Source: Sapria himalayana (taxonomy: Eukaryota; Streptophyta; Magnoliopsida; Malpighiales; Rafflesiaceae). From it: a DNA stretch of 64,000 nt. Under the pieces are notes generated by a model. The model was not told the origin of the DNA. It did not search any database and was given only the letters and a program-made list of their open reading frames with translations. The DNA lies in contig JAREIK010001468.1 of assembly GCA_029783825.1 (NCBI GenBank), forward strand, positions 3,580,261 through 3,644,260. Direction: 5' to 3'. The position numbers and the translations under genes were made by a program. The stretch's first letter is position 1. Each line of letters opens with the position of its first letter. Positions 1 through 13,135 of the stretch are shown piece after piece.

Positions 1-1866
1 AAAATTTTTTGTTATGATAATATTTAAATGTGTTATATTGTTCACATATTTTATATATTTATTTTTTCTTAATTAGTTTTCTTTTTCTTGAATTGTCTTA
101 GTAGACAAATCAATTCTAACTTATTTTTTTTTCACTAATATTATTTTTCAGGATCAAAAGATAATATAAAATGTTTTTCTATATGTTTGAATAATATTTA
201 TCTATTGCCTATTTGTTTTCACTTGGTTATTTATCATTAGTCAAGTTAACAATGTTGAATTATAATGTTAGAGATGTTTATTTATTAAAGTGTGAGCATA
301 TAAGTTATAAAAAATATACATGAGATTCCTATCATGATATCTAAACTTGTTTTATTAAATATCAATTTGATATAATATAATCAAATATATGAGCTATTTG
401 ATATGCAACATAAAGTTTAGTTTAGATAATTTATCATATTTATTAAAAATTATATCTATTTTATTAATAGTTTTTTTTTTTCATTTTGGTTTATAAATTT
501 TATTAATTTTTCAGTAATTCATAAAAAAATACAAAATTAGGTTGATAAAAACATAAAAAATATTATGTGCAACAATGCATTATGATAAATGTTAGATAGT
601 TCAAAAGTTTACTATACTGAACATGAAATCTTATATCACATTTTTTGTGCAATCATATCCGTATAAAATATGATTGTTGAAAGAAAAGTAGATATATGAT
701 TGACAATTGAGATGACTTTAAGCAATCATATCCTTATACTTTTTTTTTGGTATATGTTCTAAATATTTTTTGGATAGATGTGATTTTTATCAGAAATATT
801 TTAATAACTAAATATTTTTTTTATTATGTTTTACTATCTTTTTTAATATTGTATTTTGGACATATTATTTAGTTTGACTTTAAAGTTATTGGGAGTACTT
901 GCTTTTTTCAAGATCTCTCTCCAAATGCTCGAACATTTGATATTAAACATGTCATGTGATGCATCTACTAGCTACTATGAATAGGGCATATTGAATGGTT
1001 CACTTGTGAATGATGCAATTATGCAATAAGTGTGTGGAATGCAAAGATATAGTGAAAAGTACTGCAGGGCATGGTGTGCAGAATGTTGGTGTGGATGCTG
1101 AGATTTGTGGGTTTAACTACATATACATTTTCATATGGTGAAAGTCAAGATCCTAGTAATCATTTTATTGAATTTCAGACATAAGAATTATACTTAATGA
1201 GTTACATTAGTTCGGATGTAGTTCTTTGGTTATGAGATGATGAATTATCTGATGAATAAGCTTCCTAGTGGTGAGATAAATGAGGTGTGGTTGTAGATGA
1301 TGTTTTGACAAATGATTATCATGTAGCAATCCATCGAGTCAAAGTTGATTTGTGTTTTCATATTGATACAAGGTCTTATAAAAGTTAGCAACATAATTAT
1401 ACTCATTATAGTTGATGGAAATATACGATGCTGTTTTATTACTTTTGAGATTAAAAGTTGGAGTAGATCATTATTCACTTTACTGACTTCACACGTCTAG
1501 TTATGCAACTCTTGGATATTTTACTAGTAGAAATAATTGTCTCATAGAGTGAATAGATGATGTGGTTTCTTGGATGATATTTCTGTGTTTATTATTAGAT
1601 ATTTTTTCAATATTCTACAATTAGATATTGAGTGATTGAGTTTTTATTGAGATTAGAGTTACATAATTGGACAATTCTGTATATATATATGAAGAAGATT
1701 GAGATTCACTAAAGAAACACCTCATTTAGTAACTATTGGAAGTATAGGGAGTATCAATCATGGTAGAAGTTGAAAAACTCTTACCTCAATCATGGTAGAT
1801 TGAGGTAAGAGACTATCAGTTTAGTGCAAAGAATACAAAAGGAATCACAACATCAGAGTATTGAGA
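1..1866. repeat. Old repeat DNA, first unit of a large imperfect direct repeat
   Basis: No gene is visible. Roughly positions 1-960 resemble 2640-3410 in the same order: both contain similar T-rich blocks ending near 'atcaaaagat', a shared 'ttagagat' block, similar 'atatgattg/atatgatta' pieces and a late 'tagtttg..ctc/ttt..aag/aat' block. The two copies are heavily diverged. They may be remnants of retroelement long terminal repeats or a segmental duplication; the sequence alone does not decide. Confidence 0.4.
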
Positions 1867-1876
1867 GTTATTTTCA

Positions 1877-2449
1877 AGGAAGCACGGACACGGCTCCCTA
1901 CAGCCGTGTCCGTGTGTACGACACCTGGACACGTGGACATGACACGGATACGTATTCGATACGTCATATGGCATATTATTGATCAATCTGTATCCGATAC
2001 ACCACGGTGGCGTATCAGATGTTCAGTGGCCAACGTCGCCGCATGGGCTACGTTGGCCACTCGACGTAGGCGGAGGGCGCGAATTGAGGGGGGGAGGCAG
2101 GGGGCTAGCGTGAATTGAGGGGGAGGCATGGGCGGGCGCGAATTGAGGGGGAGGCAGGGGCGGGCGCGAATTGAGGGGGAGGCAGGGGCAAGCGCGAATT
2201 AAGAGGGTGGCAGGTGGCAGGCGCTAATTGAGGGGGGAGGTAGGGGGCGGGCGCTAAAATAAAATAAAAATATATTATTTTATAAAATAAAAAAATATAT
2301 ATTTATTTTATAAAATAAAATATTTTTATTTTTAATTTTGTTTTATCATGTCGTATTCTAGCCGTATCCGTATCCTAGTTTTTTAGAATTTGCCGTGTCC
2401 TTGTATCCTGTCGTGTCGTATCCCCTTGTCCGTGTCCGTGCTTCTTATG
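1877..2449. mobile_element. Mutator-type MITE with 9-bp target duplication
   Basis: The ends are inverted repeats built on GAAGCACGGACACGG (left) and CCGTGTCCGTGCTTC (right). They are flanked by the direct repeat TTATTTTCA at 1868-1876 and 2450-2458 (10 bp if the preceding G is counted). A 9-bp duplication is typical of Mutator-like elements. The interior has a tandem GC-rich motif containing GCGAATTGAGGGGGAGGC (about 2085-2250) and then an AT-rich half. No transposase is present, so it is non-autonomous. A second copy lies at 8313-8907 and a truncated one ends near 51515. Confidence 0.75.
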
Positions 2450-2639
2450 TTATTTTCATAGAGGAAGGTGAAAGTGCTAAAAATTGTTGAGAGTGACATC
2501 TTGATTATCAGAGTCATTTAAGAGTTCTTACAAACCTCTTCATTTATAAACTTTATTAGAAAGAAATATATTAGATTTTTTGTCCAATAAGGCAATAGTG
2601 CACTTCTTGATCTTTAGGTAATATAGGTTTTGTAATTCA

Positions 2640-3410
2640 TCATCTCATTTTAGGTTCTTGAATTATCAATGCAAGAGGCAAGTATTTTATTTCGTTCATA
2701 TATTTATTTAATTCATGATTTTTTAGTTAGTTTTCTTTTTATTAATTATCTTTGTAGATAATTCAATTCATATTTTAATTATTTTTTATTAATATTATTT
2801 TATAGAATCAAAAGATATTGAAAATTACTTCATTTATGATTGAGCAAACTAAATTATATGTTCTCATTTTAATGATAAGATATTTCTCTATTTGTTTGAG
2901 TATTATTTATTTATTGTTTAATCATTTCCATCGCTAACTAAACTAAATGCTAAATTCTAGTATTAGAGATATATATACACCAGAGTATGAAGGGATAAAG
3001 AATACACTATAGTATTTGTGATTGCACACTCTTATAGAATATGATTATAGAATGAAATAATAAATATATGATTAAGATGACTCAAATATTTATATTTTAT
3101 ATATCGTACAGCTTTTTTTTGGTGAGATATGATTTTAATCACAAATATATCATCAATTATATTTTATATTTTATTTTTTATCATCAATTTTATTTTTGTG
3201 TCTCTAGATAGTGTATTCTTGAGAAAGATTATCTAGTTTGTCTCCAAAATATCTAGGAGTATGTGTTTTTTTTTAATATTTTTTTCTAAAAAGAGATAAA
3301 ATGATAATTAAGGTGATAATGTGTATCTTGGTTACTTTAGTACATAGAATTATTATAATTTCACTTGCATTAGACTTATCGAGAATATCTTAGTATTGAT
3401 GTTTTTTTTT
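2640..3410. repeat. Second unit of the large imperfect direct repeat
   Basis: This stretch matches 1-960 in block order but is heavily diverged. It is AT-rich and contains no open frame worth calling. It lies between the Mutator-type MITE and the old hAT element. Its nature (LTR or duplication) is unresolved. Confidence 0.4.
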
Positions 3411-3771
3411 TTTTGGTAGAATTCATTGTTTAACGAACTTATCAAGAGTAAGGGTCTATAAATGTACTTGAATTTATTATTTTCACTTCTTTGCAGTTCA
3501 GCTTGGCCCTTTAGTTGATTTACATTATGATGATACTTCTATGGAGTATTCATATATATCAACAAGTTATTAATATGTTGATTATATAGATAATGAGTTC
3601 TTGTAAGAGAGGACAGATTATTTGAGTTCAGATGATTTGATAGGCCATCAGTCTATTTTAATTTTAGCTTAGGATGAGTTGAAAATTAAGAAATGTGATT
3701 ATCTTGAGGTGTCAAACTAGTCATGTTGTATTGGCATGACCCGTTTTAGTGAGGCATGACCGTGCTATATG

Positions 3772-4721
3772 TAGAGGTGTCAAGTGAGCATCGTCGTGCC
3801 AGCACGGTTCCTTTGATTATAGTATGGTCGTGCCACCATGTTGTGCCTAACATGGCATGATATGCTCAACACTGGAACCAATCATTCAGTCCGGTGTGGT
3901 TTGGTTGGTCCGCCTAGTGCAAAGCTTTGCTAGATCGGGCTAGATCTGACCAGTTATGGCCAGCACGCACTGGCTTTTTTTTGCCCAAATATGAAAAAAA
4001 TTGTTAAGGCTTTCTAATCCATAATCCAATATAATACATACTACATGTATCAATAAATAATAATGCACAAATTAAAATAGAAAATAAAATTATAAAAATA
4101 TATAAGCACTAGCACTGTGACTCATTATAAGTATCATATGAATCAATAATCATCAATGATTAATTAGTATTTGTGGAATGATATTGCAGATGAAGATATA
4201 AATCATTATTGGGTGGCAAGGGATGTGTGGCAGGCTAATTGTTAACGGCCACATAAGCAATATCCAGCTTATGTGATCAATTTAGAAAAATTAATAGTCT
4301 CATTGGTTGGTCACTTGAATAGAAATTGTCACATGACCTATGACCTGACTATAGTTGGTCTTGTGCCACCGGGACAATGGACCATTCCACCAAGCAAAGC
4401 ACTCGGGTCATTCTTGGCCTGACACTATCCTTGATCAAGCACAGTATAAGGGGACTTGCCTTGTGACCAATGACTAGATTGAAGTCGTTCCCATGTCCCC
4501 AAGTCAGTGGACCGTGCCATCGAGCTGGGCATGTGGGTCATATCGGGGCCAGTACGAGGCACTATTTGCACTTGTCCATCATGACATGAGTTGTAGCATG
4601 GGTTGGCATGGTTTTGGATGGCGTTGGGCTAAGCATAACTGAATCATACCATATCAAGCTAGGCACGACTGAATCATGATGTGGGTCGTGCCCTTGCTGT
4701 TCGACTTGATTGACACCTCTA
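3772..4721. mobile_element. Nested hAT MITE, 950 bp
   Basis: It starts TAGAGGTGTCAAGTGAGC and ends TTGATTGACACCTCTA, a terminal inverted repeat of the hAT type seen elsewhere in the window. Flanks gctatatg (3764-3771) and gccatatt (4722-4729) agree at 6 of 8 positions. The interior is rich in diverged versions of the family's GTGCC/GGCAC motifs (for example 'catgacctgac', 'ggcacgac') and has no coding potential. It is inserted near the left end of the older element at 3704-7339. Confidence 0.6.
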
Positions 4722-5861
4722 GCCATATTGAAATAGTTGGTATCGTCGGGCCAACAATGACATCCTGGGCCTGGTCTTGGTCATGCCTGCTTTGGTCAGC
4801 ACGAACCATATCTTTTTTTTGCTTGTTTTTTGGGTTGATATTTTAAATTTGAATAAAATGTTAAAATTTAAAAAATTTAATTTATTAATTGTTATTTGTT
4901 ATTCCTTAATTATTAGAAGATAAAATATAAAACTTAAAAAATTAAGAAAGTATAAAGTAAAATAATATGATATTCTAGCAATGGTATTTTGTTTTCGTAA
5001 TCCGCATTTGCATATCATGATCTTGAATGTGTGAATTATAATAAAATAAAAAAAATAGCAGAAATAAAAATAATAATTATCTACTATATCAATAGTACAT
5101 ACATTATAATGAAACAAAAAATAACAAAAATAAACACTCAATAGCGCAATATTATTATTATAAATCAAGAATCATTAATCGGTATTTGTGATATGGTAGC
5201 GCAATATTATTATTATCATCATGAATACTTTCGAAGATACCATTATTATACTCAACATCTTTGTTTTTCATGTCACATGAATTAATATTTGTTATTATTT
5301 CTTGTGGCTTATTTTATTGTCTAATCTCAAAATTTTTTAATCTTTCATGTATACAAGTGTCTTTATGATGTTTGCTCATAATTATGATCTCTTATTTGAA
5401 ATTATATTAATTATTATAGGAAAAAGTTAACTTCAATTTTATGCTAGATATCGTAGGGGCTAATAGATTGTGTGTCATTTTATATAGCATGAGATATATA
5501 GATTTGTATGATGTTCACCATAGTAAAAAATATATTTTTAATTATTATCATATTATATGATATATGTAGAAGTTATCTTCTCTTATTTAATTAACTACCT
5601 CATCGCTTGTTCATGCTAACTAATTGTAGAATTTATCAACTCTGAATACAATGTTCCTATTCGTACCCAAGAGTTTGACAACTTCTATACCTAATATAAT
5701 AATAAGTAAATAAGTTTGTTAATTTTTTGTGAATAAATTATTCTTATTGATATACTTGTTTAATGCACGTGAATATATATGTCAAAATATTATTTATTCT
5801 TTCAACTTTAATTCTAGGAATTATACAAGCAGTCAAATAATACAGAGTTGAAATAATATAT

Positions 5862-6525
5862 TAGTATTTTAAATATTTAATTTTTATATCAATAATCATT
5901 ATATTAAATACAAGATGACCTTTATACTTTTTAAATATCTTACTAATATTGTTTGTATACCTAAATTCAATGCAAGTAGTTAGAGTGTACATAGACAAAT
6001 AAATATTTGTCATGTCATAAAAAATTTTTAGAAATTTTAAGAAATTTTTATATTTCATTTTTAATGGTCAATAATAAGTTTGTAATTATTATTATTGACA
6101 TAGCTGGATATTATGTCTTGATAGGTAATACAATAATTCAATATTAGATTGGTATAATTTCAATGATATCTTATATTCATTTGAAATTTTTTTTTAGTCA
6201 TGTTGACAAATAAAGACTGCTTAATGCTTATTGTTTGATAGGTATTTTAATAAAATTTTTATTATTTTAATGCGGAAGATATAATTTTTATTTCTTTTTG
6301 CACTATTAGATTAATTACGTGATTTATATACTTAACATGAAATATCTCATCTAATGGTTATTCTCTAATATTTCAAATAAACCTACTAATAACTACTTTA
6401 TTATTAAAAGCATTATTAAAAGTAATACTAAATATTTTATTCTGAATTTTATATTTCTCAAAGAGCTGAGTTATATATTCATATATGGGAGTGCCATCAT
6501 GAAGATAAAAAATCCTAGAAAATTA
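5862..6525 (-). pseudogene. hAT transposase relic
   Basis: On the minus strand, the open segment 5861-6058 aligns with part of the transposase at 19.5-21.7 kb: both contain FLxIFYD, an M/V-YTxTTCI block and end KYLKY. Further upstream on the minus strand (to about 6525), pieces equivalent to [20 protein letters not shown] and HVINLIV can be read across several stops and frameshifts. This is the catalytic-to-late-middle part of an Ac/Ricesleeper-type transposase, now dead. No intact start or end is visible. Confidence 0.7.
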
Positions 6526-7839
6526 AAAATTTTTTTTATTAAATTTTTATTTTAAGTTTATATGATAGGTAGTGAAGCAAGTAAATGAAATATCAATAAA
6601 ATGTATCTTAATTGCTTTGTTGTAAAAATTGCATCATTTTTAAAATCTAAACTCAAAAAAAATATACACGGCCACACCACCGTGTAATTCATAAAGAATA
6701 TAATTAAACAAAAAATTAATGAAAAATAAAGCAATATATCAAATAAGGAGAGAGGAGAGCAAATGAGAGAGAGAAAATAGAAGAAATATAGATTTTTTAT
6801 TCTAAATTTCTTCTCTAGCTTATCAATAAAGATTTAAAATTAATAAATTTTTTTTTAATTTAAAAAATTTTTCTGGCCAGAATCTCAACATCTGTTAAAT
6901 TTTGTCTTAAATCTGTTGGATTAAATTCGACTGCTACAATTTAAAATGAAACATAATTTTTAAAAACAAAATTTGACAGTGACAGCGACATATCATGCCT
7001 TTCGATGTCTCTGTTGGAGCTCGTTGCCTGAAAACTCAACGAGTGGGGTAGGGCAAGCCGCACGATGATGACTTGACTAGCCATGGAAGTTGAATCCATC
7101 TTATGTGACTAGTTTTTTTTTACTTTTACATCTTGCATTCAACCGATGAGGTGCGACCCTTGACTTGAGACCCTCACATGCCTAGTCTCAGCTCAGTGGG
7201 ATGGTCGACCATGCCATCAGGCCAGGAATGCATGTCATGCCATACCCATCACAATGCACTATTTACACAAGCATTGCACAACTAAATGGTGTCATGTTGT
7301 GGGTTCTGCTTTGACTCTTCGGTCTGGTAGACACCTCTATGACTATATAGAGTTTAGTATATATTAGAAGAAAGAAACAAGCATATCATATTTGAAGACT
7401 AGGAGGCTCGCAGGGACTCAAAGATCATGCAGATAATTTTTCTGATTTTAATTTTTTAATTGTTCTCCAGAAAAAAACATAATAGTTGTATTCAATATCT
7501 TATCATCTTTTTATAGGTATTATTGTATTAAAATTTTTATTTATTTTACTTATTTAATTATTTTTCTTAAAAATACAAGGATATTAAAGTTCACTTTTGA
7601 GATATTATCTTATTCAAGTTGGTGGCAAACCATGTTGAAAGTGATAAACATATTTTAATGAACTTAAAAACTAATAAATCGACATTTGAGAATGCTAATT
7701 GTTGTTTGCAGATGATTGTTTACATTGAAGACAAGTTCAAATAAATGATTCATCACATTTAGACAATACTTATTGCAGTGAAGGTAACTCAAATGTTTGA
7801 TATAAATTATTAGTTTTTTTTAGTTGTCAAACTAATTTT

Positions 7840-8200
7840 AGTATAAATTCTTATATTAAATGTGGCTTCTGCTTCTCAAAGATGGATTAGGTAGTAATTA
7901 GAAGTGAAGAATATTATTATTTATGATGATATCGAGGAGTATATGAAGTAGTCACTCAAATTTCAAGGTGTACAGTCATTTGATTTTTAGATTACAAAAA
8001 ATATTTTGTCCCAAAACAATTATCAAAGGCTTGATGTGTGAGATTTTTCATTGGCATGGTGTGCCTCTTTTAGATTACGCAATTGTGATATAAATTTTTT
8101 TGAACTCAAATAATATATTGATTCTGATTATTGTATACATGGATGATATTCTTATTAATAGAAATGATGAATTATGTATTATTTTTTATTTTTTATACTT
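7840..8200 (+). pseudogene. Ty1/copia reverse-transcriptase relic
   Basis: A readable stretch at about 8110-8175 gives ILILIIVYMDDILINRNDE, which contains the YMDD box of copia reverse transcriptase. Upstream, with stops and frameshifts, fragments resemble the preceding RT region (ASASQRWI, KFQGV). No LTR or other domain could be matched to it, so it is a fragment of an old element. Confidence 0.65.
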
Positions 8201-8312
8201 TATGAATGAATGCACCCATTCTTTTTATACGTAGTTCGTCTTGATGTATAAATGTGCGGTATTGGTATTCATTGAGTTGTAAGTGTTCTCCTAGTATTTG
8301 TCATTAGATGCA

Positions 8313-8907
8313 AGGAAGCACGGACATGGCTCCCTGCAGTCGTGGACACGATACGGATACGGCACGGATACGTGTCCGATACGCCACGTGGCATATCAGA
8401 TGGTTGTGTCGGCAGCCGTATCCACGTCTATAGTGCCCGACGTCTGACGACGTCGGTGGCCAACGTTGGCCACTGGCAGGGGGCGGGCACGATTTGAGGG
8501 GAGAGGGGCGGGCAGGCATGATTGATGGGAGAAGCAGGTGCGGGCGGCCGTGTTTGAGGGGAGAGGCAGGGACTTAAAATAAAATATTTTTATAAAATAA
8601 AATAAAAAATATATATTTTTATATAATATAATTATAAAATATTATTTTATAAAAAAAATAAATATAAATATTATCTTATAAAATACAATAAAATTTTTTT
8701 ATTTTATAAAATAAATAATATATATTTATTATATAAAATAATTTAATTTTAAAAATTTTATAAAATACTTAATATTTATAATTAATAATTTTTATTTTTA
8801 TTTTTATTTTTTTATTATGCCGTATCCGTATCCTAGTTTTTTATAATTTGCCGTGTCCCCGTATCCTGCCGTGTCGTATCCCCGTGTCCGTGTCCGTGCT
8901 TCTTAAA
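8313..8907. mobile_element. Mutator-type MITE, second copy
   Basis: The left end AGGAAGCACGGACATGGC and right end CCGTGTCCGTGCTTCTTAA match the copy at 1877-2449. The target duplication TTAGATGCA is perfect at 8304-8312 and 8908-8916. The interior has the same layout: a GC-rich left third with TTGAGGGGAGAGG motifs and an AT-rich right part. It is inserted beside the copia relic at 7.8-8.2 kb. Confidence 0.8.
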
Positions 8908-8916
8908 TTAGATGCA

Positions 8917-11030
8917 TTGTTAGTTTGTAACATTTTTTTTGTTTGGATTTAATGGAATACATTGTACTTCATTTAATTTGGTTTGGAGAGTGTTTCCTTA
9001 CACCTTGTGATGCCGAAATTTTCAACGTCCAACTTTCTCTTTATGACAACATTCATTTCATTTAAGTTTGAGGCTTAATAAATTTTTTTCAATGAGCCAA
9101 AGCTCCACTTTTTCTTCTTGCAGTTTCTGCCTTGTTTCCCTCAATTTCCTGCACCACTCAGTATATTTTTGCATGTGAATAATTGTTTTTTTTTTCTTTT
9201 GAAATTTTGGTGTTTCTGGTTTTTTTTTTTTTAAATTTTTGTTGTAGTTTTGATAATATTTAGGCATGTTTGGATTTGAGTATTCCATAGCATCACTGCT
9301 TGGTTGAATACAACTGTTAATTTAATTTATCAGAGGACAAATAACGAGCAGAAATATGATGAAAATCTAGAGATTTCTTACCTTTTCCAACATCATGCAA
9401 ATCTTAGCTTAATTCGCCCCCACAGTTCAGTGAAATCATGGTCATCTGTAGGAGTCTATGAACTTGGCTCCTTCAAATCTCTGTGATTAATCATATTCAT
9501 GTTCCTTTGTAACTTTGAGCAAGGGGTTATGGGAAGAATTTGTAATTAAATCTAAGATATTCTCACAGTTTAATAATTTTTTAACATTATGTGTATTCGA
9601 CTTAATATCACTCACAAGATTATTTCATTTCTATAATATCAATTGCATTTTGCCCATGGAGCTTCAATCAAAATTCAAGAACATCCATCTTATCGTAAAT
9701 CATTGTTGAATACCACCATCTTCAATAATGAATTTTGTTTCTTCAGAATCATGTAATGAGCAAATTGTGAGTTTTCTTCTTTGATTTGGAGAGAGGGAAT
9801 TCTTCTTATATCTTTGGAAAGCCATGAATTGTGCCGCTTTAACGTGAGTGCCTCGTGTTCTTTCTAGTGTATTGTCATTATTTTTTGTCTCTTTTCCTTC
9901 AAGATCCTTCACAAGATTCATTTAATTTGATAAACTGAAATGAGAATAAATATTTGTGGTCTCGTAACTAATCAAGCAACCCAAAACAAAATTACACTTA
10001 AACACTAGTCTAGAGATGGAAGCTTTAGAGTTTGTAGGAGATGGTGGAGCATGGGAGGAGAGAGATGAGGGTATCTCTATCATTATATAGAAAAAACTTA
10101 GATTTTAGTGTCATGATTTTTATGATATAAATGATATATTTAAAATATGGTTTCATATTTTTATCTCTTTATTGGTTGATATCTGTATGGATTCCTGGGT
10201 TAAGATATAAAAGGTAAAAAAAATATTTTATAATATATATTCATATGCATGAACTAATCATAATAATCTGATGATAGAATTTATGAATAATTAAATAATA
10301 TAATAAGATATTATTATTGATAAGTATAATAGTTTTAATGAGCCTAAGTACGAATATAGAATATCAATGTCATACTTGAAGATGATAATTTTGTGATTCA
10401 ATTAGTTAGGGAAAAAATATGATATGGGAAAATTTTATCTTATTTTATAGTGATTTTATACTTAGATATTGATTAGTTACTATTTTATCTTATTTTATAG
10501 TGATTTTAAAAATTTTTACATTGAGTTTATATTAATTATAAGGATTTGCCTTTTCAGCAATATTTAAAATGATATGGGATCTAATGATCTCTTCGCTATA
10601 TAGCATAATATTGAAGTTTATTTTTTTTATTACTATGAATGTGATTTAAAATAGGATGAGCATGCTACAATCAGTTATTATTCATGAAATATTATACTTA
10701 AAAAATTGTATGGATTCAATAATGTGTATTTAAGATAAAATAAGAGAGTTAAATTGAGATGATGATATAAACTCATACGAAAATTAGTATGTCATTGTCG
10801 AAATTATGAGTTTTGACAATCCAAATTATATAGATTGATTTTGTTATTCAAATTTATTTTATATTTTATTTATAATTTCAGAGATTTATGTATTGTAATT
10901 TATAATATGTTTTTTGATGTTAGTGTAATTTACATGTAATTTTTAAAGTTTTTTTTTGTTAAATTATGTATCTATACTATAATATAATAATTCATAACAT
11001 ATAAAATTAAATAAAAAATCAAAATGTAAA
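8917..11030. other. AT-rich stretch, no recognised gene
   Basis: Short open frames occur on the minus strand at 9058-9288 and 9700-9921 (76 and 73 codons; Lys/Glu-rich). I recognise neither, and neither has convincing splice context. A short direct repeat of 'attttatcttattttatag' lies near 10434-10502. I see no other structure. Confidence 0.3.
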
Positions 11031-11033
11031 AGC

Positions 11034-11303
11034 ATGGCTTGGACCTTGAAAGCTGGACCTAATAGTGTGCCGGTGCCAGCTGCAGGTGCAGAAGCAATTG
11101 CAATACTCACGCCTCTCAGCAGCAATTGCATTGCTCAGGCCCAGCAGCAGCAGCCCATGGTGCCATGCTGCAAGCCAGGAGCAGCCTTAGCCCTGCATTC
11201 TGCACCCAGTGGGGCATGGCCTGATCGTTCTGTGCCTGCCTCATTTGATCTCATGCCAGTACAACATGACCCAGTTTGTGAAACCATATCTTATCCACCA
11301 TAA
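11034..11303 (+). other. GC-richer island with unrecognised 89-codon open frame
   Basis: The base composition here is clearly higher in GC than on either side and contains CAG and GCC runs (AQAQQQQP in one frame). The frame has no similarity I recognise, no supported splice sites and no neighbouring exon. It may be a decayed GC-rich MITE, since 'ggcccagcagcag' and 'ccatggtgccatg' are palindrome-like, or a stray exon-like fragment. I do not call it a gene. The following 11.3-13.1 kb is AT-rich with nothing visible except a short (TA)n run near 12650-12675. Confidence 0.25.
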
Positions 11304-13135
11304 TTCTGGCCGTTTCAAATTGCGACTACTTGGTTGACATCGCTAACTATAAGATCATTCTTGATTATCTGTATTATCAATAACAAATTGAATATTTTTA
11401 TTACCAAAAATTAATAATGCTCACCATTCATGAGAGTATCACTACAATTTTTATCAAGTTGACAATTTCTAATCATCATCTTTGGCTCATTAATTTTGAT
11501 GCTCCCTTTTGTGCTATAGAATGATTCAGAGGGGTTTTGGGATGCGGTCAAGAGAATTTATCTAGGTGTCTATAACTCTTCTCAATTATCTTGCTACCTA
11601 TATATAACTATTATTGAAGAAATTAGAAAACCTAAAGACAAGCATAACACTCAATGATAAAACTCAATGGATAGTGACATAGTGTGATTGTATAACATGC
11701 AAATCTTATTGGGCAGCCATAGATACGTACAAATTTAAAATATCGAGTGGGGAAAGAAATGTAAGTTCAAGTCTTTTTAGATCTTTCTGAAGATATCTAT
11801 TGGCTGCTCTGTTATTTGAATATATATAAATTGAAAAGAAACTATAAAACACTCTCATCTAATCTCTTTGTTTGACTTTAAAGTAAAGAATTGTAGGAGA
11901 ATAATGTGAATATTCAATCTGCTCGAATTGTTGTTGAATTCAATATATCTCACAACTAATAGCCATCATTTCTTTAAATTCTACTTATTAATTGGATTTC
12001 AAAATAAATTTTTGTTGCTTATTATATTATGAGACCAAGTAAACTTCAAAGAAAAATATAAAATTTTATTGTAAATGTTATTTTAGTCTAAGTTGATATC
12101 CAACTCAAATATAAATACTCGATTAATTACAAGTGAACATAATTGCAAATTACCTTATCTAGTTGAGATTGTTCGAAAGTAAAAAATTCTTTGTTTTTGC
12201 TCGTCAATTATCTTATATGCCTATTCCTAGTCATTTTCAAGGTTTTCTCTAAGATCCAAAGTGAAAATTTTTTATGATAGAAAAAATCAAGTCTCTTTAA
12301 AAAGTTCTATTAGTGAATAAAACAATGATGCAAATAGTTGCTTTTCTTGAAATACAAGTCAACTTGAGTGTTTTGATAGGTATAAAGCTAGATTATTTTC
12401 CAAGAGAATGATGCAAGTTTAGGGAATCGATTGGCAAGAGATATTCATAAAATTATTATATGTGATCATATGTGAAAAAAAACTGAATAATAAAGTTAAG
12501 AATGAAAAATAATAGTTAATATGTAGGTGTCACGTCGATAGAATATCAAATAACAAAAATACTTACTCAATTTGATCCGAAGGAGGTCAAACATATTTTA
12601 TACTACAAAATTTTTTAATATTAAAAGCTACTAGAGATAGGCATATATATGCATATATATATATATATATATATAATACAGTCATACTCAGTGTATAAGG
12701 CTCATAATTAGCATGATATCAAAGAAAGATTAATATTTTAGTAATTTTATTCGCAAAAATCAAAAAAGATTGTATATGATGAATCTCAAATTCAAAGCAT
12801 ACTTTTTTTGAATAAAATCATTTGTAGTCACACCAAGATATGGTCTCCTACATATATTGAAATATTAGATAAAAATTTATAATGCAATTTATTCAAGAAC
12901 TTAATTTGAGCAAAAGTATATGAAAAGTCCATATTGTTTAGTAAACTAAATAATATTATAAATTAATTTTGATGAAGATGATCATAATAATATACTTAAT
13001 TTATTAGGCATATAAATGATCATAGTCAAAGTGGTAAGTCTTGGATTTGAGATTCATCAAATATAATATCTCTGTATTTTATGGGTAAGGCTGTCTATAT
13101 ATTAATTTTTCTCATATTCTATGCACAAATAAGAG

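Larger units (their letters stand above)
3704..7339. mobile_element. Old hAT element with inverted transposase relic
   Basis: The left end reads TTGAGGTGTCAAAC and the right end TAGACACCTCTA, matching the TAGAGGTGTC terminal signature of the other hAT copies in this window. Flanks tgattatc (3696-3703) and tgactata (7340-7347) agree at 6 of 8 bases, fitting an old 8-bp duplication. Inside is a minus-strand hAT transposase relic (5862-6525). A 950-bp hAT MITE is inserted at 3772-4721. The divergence shows this insertion is much older than the one at 18.2-22.5 kb. Confidence 0.6.

Noticed and set aside
11034..11303. Possible upstream exon of the kinase gene
   Set aside because: No kinase motif (P-loop, HRD) can be read and there are no supported splice sites in a suitable phase.
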